The notes under the pieces: generated by a model
What the model saw: the letters and a program-made list of their open reading frames with translations, nothing else
What the model was told of the DNA's origin: nothing
Database searches by the model: none
Origin: Gemmataceae bacterium
Lineage (GTDB): Bacteria > Planctomycetota > Planctomycetia > Gemmatales > Gemmataceae
Assembly: GCA_947490035.1 (NCBI GenBank)
Contig: CANLGS010000172.1
Span: 1 to 7,611, forward strand
Length of the DNA: 7,611 bases
Direction of reading: 5' to 3'
Shown here: positions 1 through 6,417 of the stretch, piece by piece
Numbering within the stretch: the first letter of the stretch is position 1
Layout: the number at the start of each line of letters is the position of its first letter
Program-made: the position numbers and the translations under genes

Positions 1-28
1 CTTGGCTCTTCGTTTCCCTCCGCGCGTA

Positions 29-57
29 GTTCGGGTACACTCGTGCAAAACCCGAAC
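29..57. other. Short inverted repeat upstream of the hydrolase gene
   Basis: GTTCGGGT (29-36) and ACCCGAAC (50-57) form a perfect 8-bp stem around a 13-base loop, 20 bases before the hydrolase ATG. There is no T-run after it, so it is not a typical intrinsic terminator. It could be an operator or a leader hairpin, or chance in GC-rich DNA. Confidence 0.3.
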
Positions 58-77
58 CCACGCCTGGGGCGCCCACC

Positions 78-1418
78 ATGCCGCGATACGCCGCGACCGA
101 CCGCCGCGCCGCTTACGACCTCGTCTGCTTCGACTCCAGCGGCGACGAGCGCATCAACGACCCAAACGGGCTGATGTCCGACCTGGTTCTTCGCACACTC
201 GCCGCGGACGACTCCGGCATCACCGACGTGTTCCTCCTTTGCCACGGTTGGATGGGCGACGTGCCCGCCGCCCGCGCGCAGTACGACGCCTGGGTCGAAG
301 TGATGTCGAAGGCCGAGGCCGACATCGCCCGGATGAAGCAGGTGCGGCCCGGCTTCAACGCGCACGTCGTCGGCATCCACTGGCCGAGTCTGCCGTGGGG
401 CGACGAGTCGTTCGGCGAGGGCGGGTCGATCTCGGTCCCCATCGACGGCGTGGCCGCGGCCGACCCGGTGCAGGCGATGGTGGACGACTACGCCGCGCGC
501 ATCGTGGACACGCCCGAAGCGCGCGACGCGATCCGCCGCATCGTCGTGGGCGCGATGGACGACGTGGAGCCGGACACGCTGTCGCCGGACGTGGTCGCGG
601 CGTACAAGCAGTTGAACCGGGAAGCGGACATGGGCATCGGCGGGGCCGGTGCCCAACCGGGCGGCGACCGCCACGGGTTCGACCCGGAAGGCGTGTACCA
701 GTCGCTCCGCGAGGACGCCCCGAGCTTCGGGTTGTTCAGCGGCGGCGGCATCTTCGGCGTGCTGCGCACACTCTCGTTCTGGCGCATCAAGGACCGCGCC
801 CGGTGGTTCGGCAAGACGGCCGGTTCCACCCTCCTGGCGCGGATGATGCAAGCCGCGCCGCGCACGATGCGGTTCCACCTCATGGGCCACAGCTTCGGGT
901 GCATCGTGACGGCCGCGACGCTCGTCGGCCCGAAGGGCCGCGGTCGCGTGCCGCGACCGGTAGATTCGCTCGCGCTGGTGCAGGGCGCGCTCTCGATCTG
1001 GGCGTTCTGCGACGACATCCCCGCGGCGCCCGGTCAGCCGGGGTACTTCAACCGGATCATCGCGGACGCGCGCGTGCGCGGGCCGCTGCTCGCGACCCAG
1101 ACGGTGTTCGACTCCGCGACCGGCCGGTGGTACCCGCTGGGCGCGGGGGTGGCGCGGCAGGTCGCGTTCGCGGCGCCGGGCGAGCTGCCGAAGTACGGCG
1201 CGGTCGGTTCGCACGGCATTCGCGGGCCGGGCACGAACGCGACCGACCTCGGCATTCTGCCCGCGACCGGCGACTACGGCTTTGTGCCGGGGAAGGTGTA
1301 CAACCTGGAGTGCAGTGAAGTGATCCGCAACGGCGGCGGGCGCGGCGGCGCGCACAACGACATCTGCCACCCCGAAGTAGCGCACGCCGTCTGGCAAGCG
1401 GAGATGGTGGGGGGATAG
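78..1418 (+). CDS. Alpha/beta hydrolase-fold protein (putative serine hydrolase)
   Basis: A 446-residue protein with hallmarks of the alpha/beta hydrolase fold. LLCHGW at residues 54-58 looks like the oxyanion-hole HG motif. GHSFGC at 270-275 is the nucleophile elbow, with S272 as the likely nucleophile. D345 (in TVFDSATG) and H426 (in GAHNDICH) are candidate acid and histidine members of the triad, placed by order and spacing only. HWPSLPWGDESFG at 101-113 is another conserved-looking segment. No signal peptide or membrane helix is visible, so it is probably cytoplasmic. The substrate (ester, lipid or amide) cannot be told from sequence. ATG 78 was chosen because it gives the longest sensible N-terminus, although no strong Shine-Dalgarno precedes it (the upstream bases are GGGGCGCCCACC). 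The gene stands 193 bases ahead of the catalase-like gene, a gap full of hairpins, so co-transcription is uncertain. The fold is secure; the specific function is unknown. Confidence 0.85.
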   Translation: MPRYAATDRRAAYDLVCFDSSGDERINDPNGLMSDLVLRTLAADDSGITDVFLLCHGWMGDVPAARAQYDAWVEVMSKAEADIARMKQVRPGFNAHVVGIHWPSLPWGDESFGEGGSISVPIDGVAAADPVQAMVDDYAARIVDTPEARDAIRRIVVGAMDDVEPDTLSPDVVAAYKQLNREADMGIGGAGAQPGGDRHGFDPEGVYQSLREDAPSFGLFSGGGIFGVLRTLSFWRIKDRARWFGKTAGSTLLARMMQAAPRTMRFHLMGHSFGCIVTAATLVGPKGRGRVPRPVDSLALVQGALSIWAFCDDIPAAPGQPGYFNRIIADARVRGPLLATQTVFDSATGRWYPLGAGVARQVAFAAPGELPKYGAVGSHGIRGPGTNATDLGILPATGDYGFVPGKVYNLECSEVIRNGGGRGGAHNDICHPEVAHAVWQAEMVGG

Positions 1419-1441
1419 GCACGGCAGCTGTCAAATTGGCA

Positions 1442-1484
1442 GTCAGCCGCTCAGATGCTCACTCTTGTGTTTTGAGCGACTGAC
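1442..1484. other. Imperfect inverted repeat downstream of the hydrolase gene
   Basis: The arms 1442-1453 and 1473-1484 pair over 12 positions with a single C.A mismatch and enclose a 19-base loop. It lies 23 bases after the hydrolase stop codon. The position suits a 3'-end or transcript-stabilising hairpin, but no T-tract follows, so termination is not demonstrated. Confidence 0.4.
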
Positions 1485-1521
1485 ACCAAGTCGCGATGAA
1501 GACGAACCTCGCTCCGGTTCT

Positions 1522-1559
1522 GTCCCTCTCCCCTGCGGGAGAGGGACGGAAAACCGTCC
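1522..1559. repeat. GC-rich hairpin with an overlapping alternative hairpin (REP-like)
   Basis: GTCCCTCTCCC (1522-1532) and GGGAGAGGGAC (1537-1547) form a perfect 11-bp stem with a CTGC loop. A second perfect hairpin, GGACGG (1544-1549), loop AAAA, CCGTCC (1554-1559), uses the last four bases of the first stem, so the two cannot both form fully. They lie 53 bases before the catalase-like ATG. Possible roles are a repetitive extragenic palindrome, a weak terminator for the hydrolase gene, or a leader switch. No U-tract follows either stem. The pairing is read directly from the sequence; any role is inference. Confidence 0.45.
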
Positions 1560-1611
1560 ACCGCGTTCAACCAAGCCCGAAGAGTATGAGACTCAGCGTC
1601 GAAAGGAACCC

Positions 1612-2726
1612 ATGCGCGCGAAGTGGGAACTGTTCAAGTTGTGGTGCTGCGGCAAGCTGTTCATGTTCAGCGTCGTCCTCACCATCAGCATCTACCGCCG
1701 GCGGATGTCGCACAACAACGCCATCGGCGGGAGCGGCAAACTCCGCATCGTCACGGACCGGGAGTTCCCCGCCAGCGACTTCTTCGAGCCGGGCCGCGAG
1801 TTCGTCTGCCGCATCCGCCACGGCGCCGCGGGGTACATGGACGACGCGATGGCCCAGGTCCGCAGCGGCAGTCTCAAGTCGCCGACACCTGCTTCGCCAG
1901 CCCGTTCGACCTGCAAATGAACACCGGCCGGCACTGCTTCTTCTGGAACGCCGCGAGCTTCCTCGAATTCGTCTGGACGCGTGTCAAGGACTCGACGTTC
2001 CAGAACTCCGACAACATCGTTCACTACCTGAAGTACCACCTGAAGTACGCCGACGGGCGGAAGTCCGCGGCCGACGCTTCGCCGCGCGTGCCCGAGTCGA
2101 ACGCGACCATGTACTACTTCAGCCAGACGCCGTTCGGCTGGCGCGCGAAGGACGGCGTGCCGCGCTACGTGCGGTTCCGCTTAATCCCGACGTCGCGCGC
2201 GCCGGAGGAGCCGCCGCTGAACCCGGAGTGGGTGGCGAAGGTCGCCGCCGACGCCGCGCTCGCGCGCATCGCGGCCGACCAGCGCGCGAAGCCGGACGAA
2301 GCCCGCACCGTCAACTACTTGAAGGAAGAGTACGCCGCGCGCATCGCGGCCGGACCGATCCACCACATCCTGCAAATCCAGTGGCACGAGGTTCAGCCGG
2401 ACGACCCGGACGCGATCCGCAACCCGCTCGAACCGTGGGACGAAGCCACGCACCCGTGGAAAGACCTCGCGACGGTGGAGATCACGGAGCCGCTCACCTA
2501 CGTAGAACAGGATCACATGGCGTTCGAGGTGACGCACATGCCGCGGTGCATGTTCATGCTGCCGGCGAAGTCGGTACACGACTACAACTCACTGAACTAC
2601 ATGCGCAAGCACGCGGCGTGGTCGGTGCGGGCGCGGTGGGTGCTGGCGAAGTACTTCGGCCGCCCGCCGGAGTTCAAGGACAGCGAAAAGGACAAGGTGC
2701 GGAACAAGCGCCCGCCGGGCATCTGA
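1612..2726 (+). pseudogene. Catalase-superfamily protein, reading frame broken by a one-base deletion
   Basis: Two overlapping frames together make one protein. The first (1612-1920) begins at ATG 1612 behind a good Shine-Dalgarno (AAAGGA) and reads correctly to ...VRSGSLK, then drifts to a TGA at 1918-1920. The second frame continues from GCC 1881 as ADTCFASPFDLQMNTG to the TGA at 2724. Restoring one base at 1879-1880 (AAG T?C GCC) gives a continuous 371-residue product with a catalase-like pattern: RIRHGAAG with H70 in the place of the distal catalytic His, then RSGSLK-x-AD, then DLQMNTGRHCFFWNAASF, which resembles DLVGNNTPVFFIRDAIKF of classical catalases. N104 would match the distal Asn. 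The usual proximal heme-Tyr fingerprint (R-x-F-x-Y-x-D) is not visible; the C-terminus has YNSLNYMRKHAAW instead. Residues 8-31 are hydrophobic and cysteine-containing (WCCGKLF) and may anchor to a membrane. It is either a sequencing error or a recent mutation, because the downstream frame shows no other decay. Heme binding and peroxide activity are unproven. Confidence 0.75.
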
Positions 2727-2806
2727 GTGTGGTCCGCCGCTCCGCGGCGGTGCCTTTGTGCCTCAAAAAGACAGAAAAACCGCCGCGGAGCGGCGGACTA
2801 CACTCA
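2724..2806. repeat. Nested palindromic intergenic element, copy 1
   Basis: The arms 2724-2751 and 2779-2806 are inverted copies of each other over 28 bases with one mismatch (27/28), around a 27-base loop. Inside each arm is a perfect mini-hairpin: CCGCCGC-TCC-GCGGCGG in the left arm at 2734-2750, and its complement in the right arm. The element can therefore fold as one long stem or as two small hairpins. It begins on the TGA of the catalase-like gene and ends one base before the GGAGG of the next gene, so it fills the whole intergenic space. A 24-base core is shared with the element at 6450-6521. There is no transposase and no T-tract, so it resembles a REP/BIME-type repeat or a MITE remnant rather than an IS or a standard terminator. 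Confidence 0.85.
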
Positions 2807-2807
2807 C

Positions 2808-2812
2808 GGAGG
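2808..2812 (+). promoter_or_regulatory. Shine-Dalgarno that decides the monooxygenase start
   Basis: GGAGG lies 5 bases before GTG 2818, directly after the palindromic element. It favours GTG 2818 over the upstream in-frame GTG 2758, whose extra N-terminus would be encoded by the repeat. Confidence 0.7.
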
Positions 2813-2817
2813 CGCGC

Positions 2818-3993
2818 GTGCGTGTCATCATCATCGGGTCGGGCATCGCGGGGTTGTCCGCGGCCATCGCGCTGCGCAAGGTCGGCGCGGAAGTCGCCGT
2901 CTACGAGCGCGCCCCGGAGTTGCGCGAGGTCGGGGCCGGCATCAGCCTGTGGGCGAACGCCCTCCGCGCGCTCGACCACATCGGCGCCGGCGAATCCGTA
3001 CCCGCCGTTTCTCTGCGAATGGCGCGCTCCGAGATACGCGGGCGCGACGGGCACAAGATTCAGATCGGGATGCGCGCCGACGAACTGGAGAAGCGGTTCG
3101 GCGTGTCGGAGTTCGTCCGCATGATCCACCGCGCGGACCTCGTGACCGCGCTCGCGTCGCACCTGCCGCCGGGCACGGCGCGGTACGGGCACGAGTGCGT
3201 CGCGGTCGAAGGCGGCGACGCGACCGCGAAGGTGCGATTCGCGAACGGGCACACCGACGAAGCGGATGTGGTCGTCGGCGCGGACGGCATTCACTCCGTC
3301 GTGCGCGCGGCCGTCCTCGGTCCCGAAGTGCCGCGGTACTCGGGGTACACCTGCTGGCGCGGCATCTGCCAAAGGCCAGCGAGCATCGAACCGGGCTACG
3401 TCGCGGAGTGGTGGGGCCGTGGCAAGCGGGTCGGCATCACCACGCTACCGGACGATCGCGTGTACTGGTGGGCGACGAAGAACGCCCCGCCCAACGGCCG
3501 CGAAGCCGATGATCGGGCGTTCCTCATTGCCGAGTTCCGCGACTGGGCCGAACCCGCGCCGACGTTGTTCGCGACCACGCCCGCGGACCGCATCTTCCGC
3601 AACGACATCCTCGACCGACCGCCGGCCCGAAAGTGGTCGAAGGGGCGAGTGGGCGTAATAGGAGACGCGGCGCACCCGACCACGCCGAACCTCGGCCAGG
3701 GCGGGTGCATGGCGATCGAAGACGCCGTCGTGCTGGCGCGCTGTCTGGCGACCGCGAGCGACCCGGCACGCGGGCTGGAAGCGTTCGCCGCGGAGCGCCG
3801 CCCGCGCACGACCGCGATCACGCGCGAGTCGTGGAAGTTCGGGCGGCTCGGTCAGACGGAGGGGCGGCTGACGTGCTGGCTTCGCGACGCGGCAATCGGC
3901 TTGCTCGCCGGGTTGCTCGCGCCGAAGGGGTTCCTGAAGTACGCGCGCTACGACACCGGCCCGCTGCCCCTCTCGGCGCGGACCGGTTCGTGA
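2818..3993 (+). CDS. Class A FAD-dependent monooxygenase (PHBH-fold aromatic hydroxylase/epoxidase family)
   Basis: A 391-residue flavoprotein with all three family signatures. The Rossmann FAD/ADP motif is GSGIAG at 7-12, with E30 ending the second strand (AVYERA). The DG motif is GADG at 154-157. The GD motif is GDAAHP at 282-287, followed by NLGQGGCMAIEDA at 291-303 for FAD ribityl binding. YSGYTCWRG resembles the stretch seen in zeaxanthin epoxidase-, salicylate hydroxylase- and urate hydroxylase (HpxO)-like members. Members use NAD(P)H and O2 to hydroxylate or epoxidise a small organic substrate; the substrate is not readable here. Length is normal for a single-component cytoplasmic enzyme. 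GTG 2818 was chosen for the GGAGG 5 bases upstream and because the protein then opens VRVIIIGSG, as the family does. A start at GTG 2758 would add 20 residues (including KTAAERRTTL) translated from the repeat. It ends 3 bases before the converging stop of the DUF4190-like gene. Confidence 0.92.
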   Translation: MRVIIIGSGIAGLSAAIALRKVGAEVAVYERAPELREVGAGISLWANALRALDHIGAGESVPAVSLRMARSEIRGRDGHKIQIGMRADELEKRFGVSEFVRMIHRADLVTALASHLPPGTARYGHECVAVEGGDATAKVRFANGHTDEADVVVGADGIHSVVRAAVLGPEVPRYSGYTCWRGICQRPASIEPGYVAEWWGRGKRVGITTLPDDRVYWWATKNAPPNGREADDRAFLIAEFRDWAEPAPTLFATTPADRIFRNDILDRPPARKWSKGRVGVIGDAAHPTTPNLGQGGCMAIEDAVVLARCLATASDPARGLEAFAAERRPRTTAITRESWKFGRLGQTEGRLTCWLRDAAIGLLAGLLAPKGFLKYARYDTGPLPLSARTGS

Positions 3994-3996
3994 CTG

Positions 3997-4404
3997 TCAT
4001 TTCAGTCCGTTAGCAACAAGGGCGATCATCCACAGCACGAGCGGGGTTGAGAAGACCACGCCCATCACGATGGCGAAGATCGCGCGCGCCTTGCCGTCGA
4101 GCTTGGGGTTGTTCTTCAGGTGGACCAGCGCCAGGATGCCGAAGAGCAGCGCGAACGGCGCCGGGACGCACAGCACCGAGATCAGCCCGACGTAGCCCGC
4201 GACGATCGCCAGCGCAGACGTGTTCAGCGGCACGATCATCTTCAGCCCCGGGTCGGGTTCGTCCTCGCGCCGGCGTCTCCGCCGGCGCCGCGGGCGATCG
4301 TCGTACTCCTCGTCGTCTTCGTCATCGCGCTCGTCGCGTTCGTTGCGCTCGCGTCGGGGCTTCTTGTCCCACGGGCGGTCGGGCGGCGGGGTGTCGTCGG
4401 GCAT
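3997..4404 (-). CDS. DUF4190-like small membrane protein with a highly charged N-terminus
   Basis: A 135-residue protein. Residues 1-54 are hydrophilic and low-complexity: an acidic stretch (DERDDEDDEEYDD, 24-36) is followed at once by eight consecutive arginines (39-46). The rest is hydrophobic, with probable membrane segments near 63-95 (one long or two short helices) and 108-132. Between them LFGILALVHLKNNPKLDGKARAIFAIVMG matches the pattern I associate with DUF4190 (lGilAl.hi....l.G...AiaGivlG). The function of that family is unknown. The start at 4404 (minus strand) is supported by GAGGA 7 bases upstream. The charged tail probably lies in the cytoplasm and could bind nucleic acid or acidic partners, but that is speculation. 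It converges with the FAD monooxygenase (3-base gap, no terminator visible between them). The LTxxQ gene ends 90 bases upstream with its own terminator, so this gene probably has its own promoter, which I could not locate. Confidence 0.85.
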   Translation of the reverse strand: MPDDTPPPDRPWDKKPRRERNERDERDDEDDEEYDDRPRRRRRRRREDEPDPGLKMIVPLNTSALAIVAGYVGLISVLCVPAPFALLFGILALVHLKNNPKLDGKARAIFAIVMGVVFSTPLVLWMIALVANGLK

Positions 4405-4438
4405 GATGGTTCCTCACGGCAAGCGGCCCGCAACGGCA

Positions 4439-4466
4439 AAGCCCGCCCGGTTCGCCGGGCGGGCTT
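4439..4466 (-). terminator. Intrinsic-type terminator of the LTxxQ-repeat gene
   Basis: AAGCCCGCCCGG (4439-4450) and CCGGGCGGGCTT (4455-4466) form a perfect 12-bp stem with a 4-base loop, 28 bases after the stop codon at 4495. On the minus strand the stem ends in CTT and runs into TGCCGTT, so the T-tract is short. A small 6-bp hairpin, GACCTC-AACA-GAGGTC (4481-4496), overlaps the stop codon itself. Confidence 0.75.
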
Positions 4467-4494
4467 CGTGGTCATCGCGCGACCTCAACAGAGG

Positions 4495-5268
4495 TCAGTC
4501 CTTCTTCACGACGGGCGGGTTGAGCTTGCTCGTGTCGAACGCGTCGCCGACGAGACCCTTCCACGCGGTCTTCTGGGTGCCGTCGAGGCTCTCTTCGATC
4601 TTGGTCCAGGAGTCCTTACGCAGCTTGTCGATCTTCTTGTTCGCGGCGTCCACCTTCTCCTGATCCGGAGCCTTGCCGCCCTTCATGCCAAAGCCGCCCG
4701 TGATGCCGGCTTCCTTGTTGATGTCCCCGCGCTCCTTGTTGAAGTCGTCCACCACACCCTTGACGGTGCTCTTCTGCTTGTCGCTCAGCTTGAGCGCGTC
4801 GCCGACTTCCTTCATGATCGACTTCTGGGCGTCGGTCGCGCCACCGCCGCCCTTGCCGCCCTTGGCTTCCGGGTCGTTGAACACGTTGAAGCTCATCACC
4901 TGGATGGCGATCTGGTGCAGCCGCTTCTTCTGGGCGTCGGTCAGCGTCTCGTCGGCCACCTTCTTGGCCTCCTCGGCGACCTTCGTCCGCTTCTCGTTGA
5001 GTTCGGTCAGCTTGTCCTTGTCGAACTTGCCGCCGCCGAACGCGTCGCGCAGCGCCTTGGCGATCTCGGCCTGTTTGTCGGCGACCGGCTTCATCTTCGT
5101 CTTCTGCGCGTCGGTCACCTTCAGCTCTTCCTGGAGGGCGGCGTTGGTGAACACCAGGGTGTTCACGTCCTGCCCGCCGCGGTTGAAGCCGCCCGGCTGC
5201 TGGGCCGCGACGACCGTCACGATACCGGCGGCCAGCACGGCCGCCAACAGACACCGAATCGTCCGCAT
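4495..5268 (-). CDS. Secreted LTxxQ-repeat protein (Spy/CpxP-like), function unknown
   Basis: A 257-residue protein. Residues 1-22 form a clear signal peptide (basic MRTIR, hydrophobic core, VAA before QQP), so it is exported. The mature part is rich in Lys, Asp, Gln and Ala and predicted to be largely helical. Four motifs resemble the LTxxQ signature of periplasmic Spy/CpxP proteins: LKVTDAQK (49-56), TLTDAQKK (108-115), LKLSDKQK (159-166) and SLDGTQKT (227-234), plus a weaker ATDAQK (144-149). They fall into two halves of similar spacing (59 and 68 residues), joined by a Gly/Lys-rich linker (136-143), which suggests an internal duplication. Known Spy/CpxP proteins act as envelope chaperones or stress sensors; that role here is inference, and the homology is by motif only. 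The start is supported by AAGGGGA just upstream of ATG 5268. It appears monocistronic, flanked by terminator-like hairpins on both sides. Confidence 0.85.
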   Translation of the reverse strand: MRTIRCLLAAVLAAGIVTVVAAQQPGGFNRGGQDVNTLVFTNAALQEELKVTDAQKTKMKPVADKQAEIAKALRDAFGGGKFDKDKLTELNEKRTKVAEEAKKVADETLTDAQKKRLHQIAIQVMSFNVFNDPEAKGGKGGGGATDAQKSIMKEVGDALKLSDKQKSTVKGVVDDFNKERGDINKEAGITGGFGMKGGKAPDQEKVDAANKKIDKLRKDSWTKIEESLDGTQKTAWKGLVGDAFDTSKLNPPVVKKD

Positions 5269-5384
5269 AACTTCCCCTTGTGGGAGAGGTGAATTGTCCG
5301 CCGGAGCGGGAGTACGAGTACCCGCCGGCCGTTCACATCGTTACGCCGCGCCGGTGAAAGGGGAATGAGAAAGTCAGAAAATGC
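5269..5384. other. Leader/promoter region of the LTxxQ gene
   Basis: No gene is visible. I found no convincing -35/-10 pair. An imperfect GC-rich hairpin can form at 5300-5329 (nine pairs, a 2-base bulge, loop AGTACGAGTA), about 35 bases upstream of the start, so it probably lies in the mRNA leader or the promoter. Confidence 0.25.
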
Positions 5385-5415
5385 GAGAAGCCCGCGAGTT
5401 CCTCGCGGGCTTCTC
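5385..5415 (-). terminator. Intrinsic-type terminator of the TIGR03009 gene
   Basis: The arms 5385-5398 and 5402-5415 (GAGAAGCCCGCGAG and its exact complement) form a perfect 14-bp stem with a 3-base loop, 21 bases after the stop codon at 5437. On the minus strand it is followed by GCATTTTCTGACTTTCTC, a T-rich tail as expected of a rho-independent terminator. Confidence 0.85.
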
Positions 5416-5436
5416 ATGAACTTGGTCAACGATCGG

Positions 5437-6285
5437 TTACTGCTTACCGGGGCGGACCAAGCCGCCCGCCGGCACGTTACCGCCGTTGCCCACCGGCGCC
5501 GGCGGCGCCTCCTGGAACTTCCAGTCCTTGGCCTCGATTTTCACGAACTGGAACTTTGTGGCATCGACGCCCGGCAGATCGACCTGCGGGTTGGTGAACT
5601 TCCACACTTCCGTGTCGTCGTTCGGCTTGAGCATGTACACCTGGGCGGGCAGGTACGCGAACTTCGCGGTGTTCGCCCCCGGCCCGTAAAGGGCCAGTCG
5701 CAGGTGCTTGAACTCGCGCTGATCCTTGCCCAACAACGGCTTGATGTCCAGGTAGATGTAGTTCTCGTCGGTCTTGAAGAGCGTGATGTCGAACCGCTCC
5801 TTCACGTCCTTCGCCTTCATGCCCGAAAGGAAGTCGAGCATGAGGTTATCGACCCCGGCGCCGGCCTGCGGCAACTTGAACGCGGTGATCGTCTTGGCGA
5901 CGCCGTTGTAGGCGTACACGGCCTTGCCGTCGCAGATGTACGCTTCGTAGTCGGTCTTGGTCGGGTCGCCGCTGTTGTCGAGGCGTAGAACGGCGAAGTT
6001 CGGCTTCATGCACAGCACGACGCCGGTGAAGTTGGTCGCCTTCTTGAACACCGCGTCGGTGCGCGTCAGCCCGATCTCGGTGCGCAGGTTCACCACGCCC
6101 CTCATCTTCTTTTCCCACTCGTCCAGGTGCGGGTCGAGCTTCGGGTCGGCCTTGGCGATGGGCACGGCGGCCGGCGGCAGGGGCGGCTGACCGGCGACCG
6201 GCGCGCCGGGCACCGCGGGCTGCTGTGCCCACCCCACGGTTGTGGCGATCAGCAGAGCGGCCAGGGTGAAGGCAGCGGATCGCAT
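5437..6285 (-). CDS. Secreted TIGR03009-family planctomycete protein
   Basis: A 282-residue protein. Residues 1-20 form a signal peptide (hydrophobic core AAFTLAALLIATTVG, cleavage after GWA), followed by a Pro/Ala-rich linker (21-43). The main domain, about 50-260, matches my memory of TIGR03009, a domain described from planctomycetes with many paralogues in Gemmata-type genomes. Recognisable stretches include LDEWEKKMRGVVNLRTE, DGKAVYAYNGVAKTITAF and ERFDITLFKTDENYIYLDI. The beta-rich pattern with a lipoprotein-carrier-like (LolA/LolB) layout suggests an envelope role, but no function is established. The C-terminus is a flexible Pro/Gly tail (QEAPPAPVGNGG). The start is well supported by GAGGAGGT 7 bases upstream of ATG 6285. 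It has its own terminator at 5385-5415, so it is probably a single-gene unit divergent from rsmD. Confidence 0.88.
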   Translation of the reverse strand: MRSAAFTLAALLIATTVGWAQQPAVPGAPVAGQPPLPPAAVPIAKADPKLDPHLDEWEKKMRGVVNLRTEIGLTRTDAVFKKATNFTGVVLCMKPNFAVLRLDNSGDPTKTDYEAYICDGKAVYAYNGVAKTITAFKLPQAGAGVDNLMLDFLSGMKAKDVKERFDITLFKTDENYIYLDIKPLLGKDQREFKHLRLALYGPGANTAKFAYLPAQVYMLKPNDDTEVWKFTNPQVDLPGVDATKFQFVKIEAKDWKFQEAPPAPVGNGGNVPAGGLVRPGKQ

Positions 6286-6332
6286 GAGACAGACCTCCTC
6301 GATTCGGAATGTGCGGAGTGGACCGCTGAAGC

Positions 6333-6361
6333 CTTATAGCTTGCGACCCGCGTTGGGAAAA
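6333..6361 (-). promoter_or_regulatory. Possible promoter of the TIGR03009 gene
   Basis: On the minus strand, TATAAG (6338-6333) lies 17 bases after TTTTCC (6361-6356) and 47 bases before the ATG. The -10 is good and the -35 weak. Planctomycete promoter consensus is not well defined, so this is tentative. Confidence 0.25.
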
Positions 6362-6417
6362 GGCCGGCTGTGTCCGACGGCGCGCCGGGGAAAGCGGCGC
6401 AGTTCGGGCGGGTGGAC

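Noticed and set aside
2..1318. Long + strand frame overlapping the hydrolase gene
   Set aside because: Its product is Arg/Gly/Ala-rich without any domain pattern, while the frame starting at 78 carries HG, GHSFG and C-terminal His motifs. It is a frame-shadow.
2724..2806. Palindrome copy 1 as a standard rho-independent terminator
   Set aside because: The stem is very long, no T-tract follows the right arm, it abuts a Shine-Dalgarno, and the same core recurs elsewhere in a promoter-side position. A repeat element fits better, though some termination is not excluded.
1496..3124. 542-codon + strand open frame across the catalase-like and monooxygenase genes
   Set aside because: It is Arg/Ala/Ser-rich with no recognisable motifs, and both other frames there show conserved protein families.
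4120..5292. Long + strand open frame (390 codons) opposite the LTxxQ and DUF4190-like genes
   Set aside because: It runs antisense to two well-supported genes with signal peptide or membrane features and good ribosome binding sites. Its product is low-complexity Leu/Val/Arg-rich sequence typical of antisense frames in high-GC DNA.
6378..6387. 10-bp perfect palindrome CGGCGCGCCG in the divergent spacer
   Set aside because: Short GC-only palindromes are expected by chance in such GC-rich DNA, and nothing else marks it as an operator.
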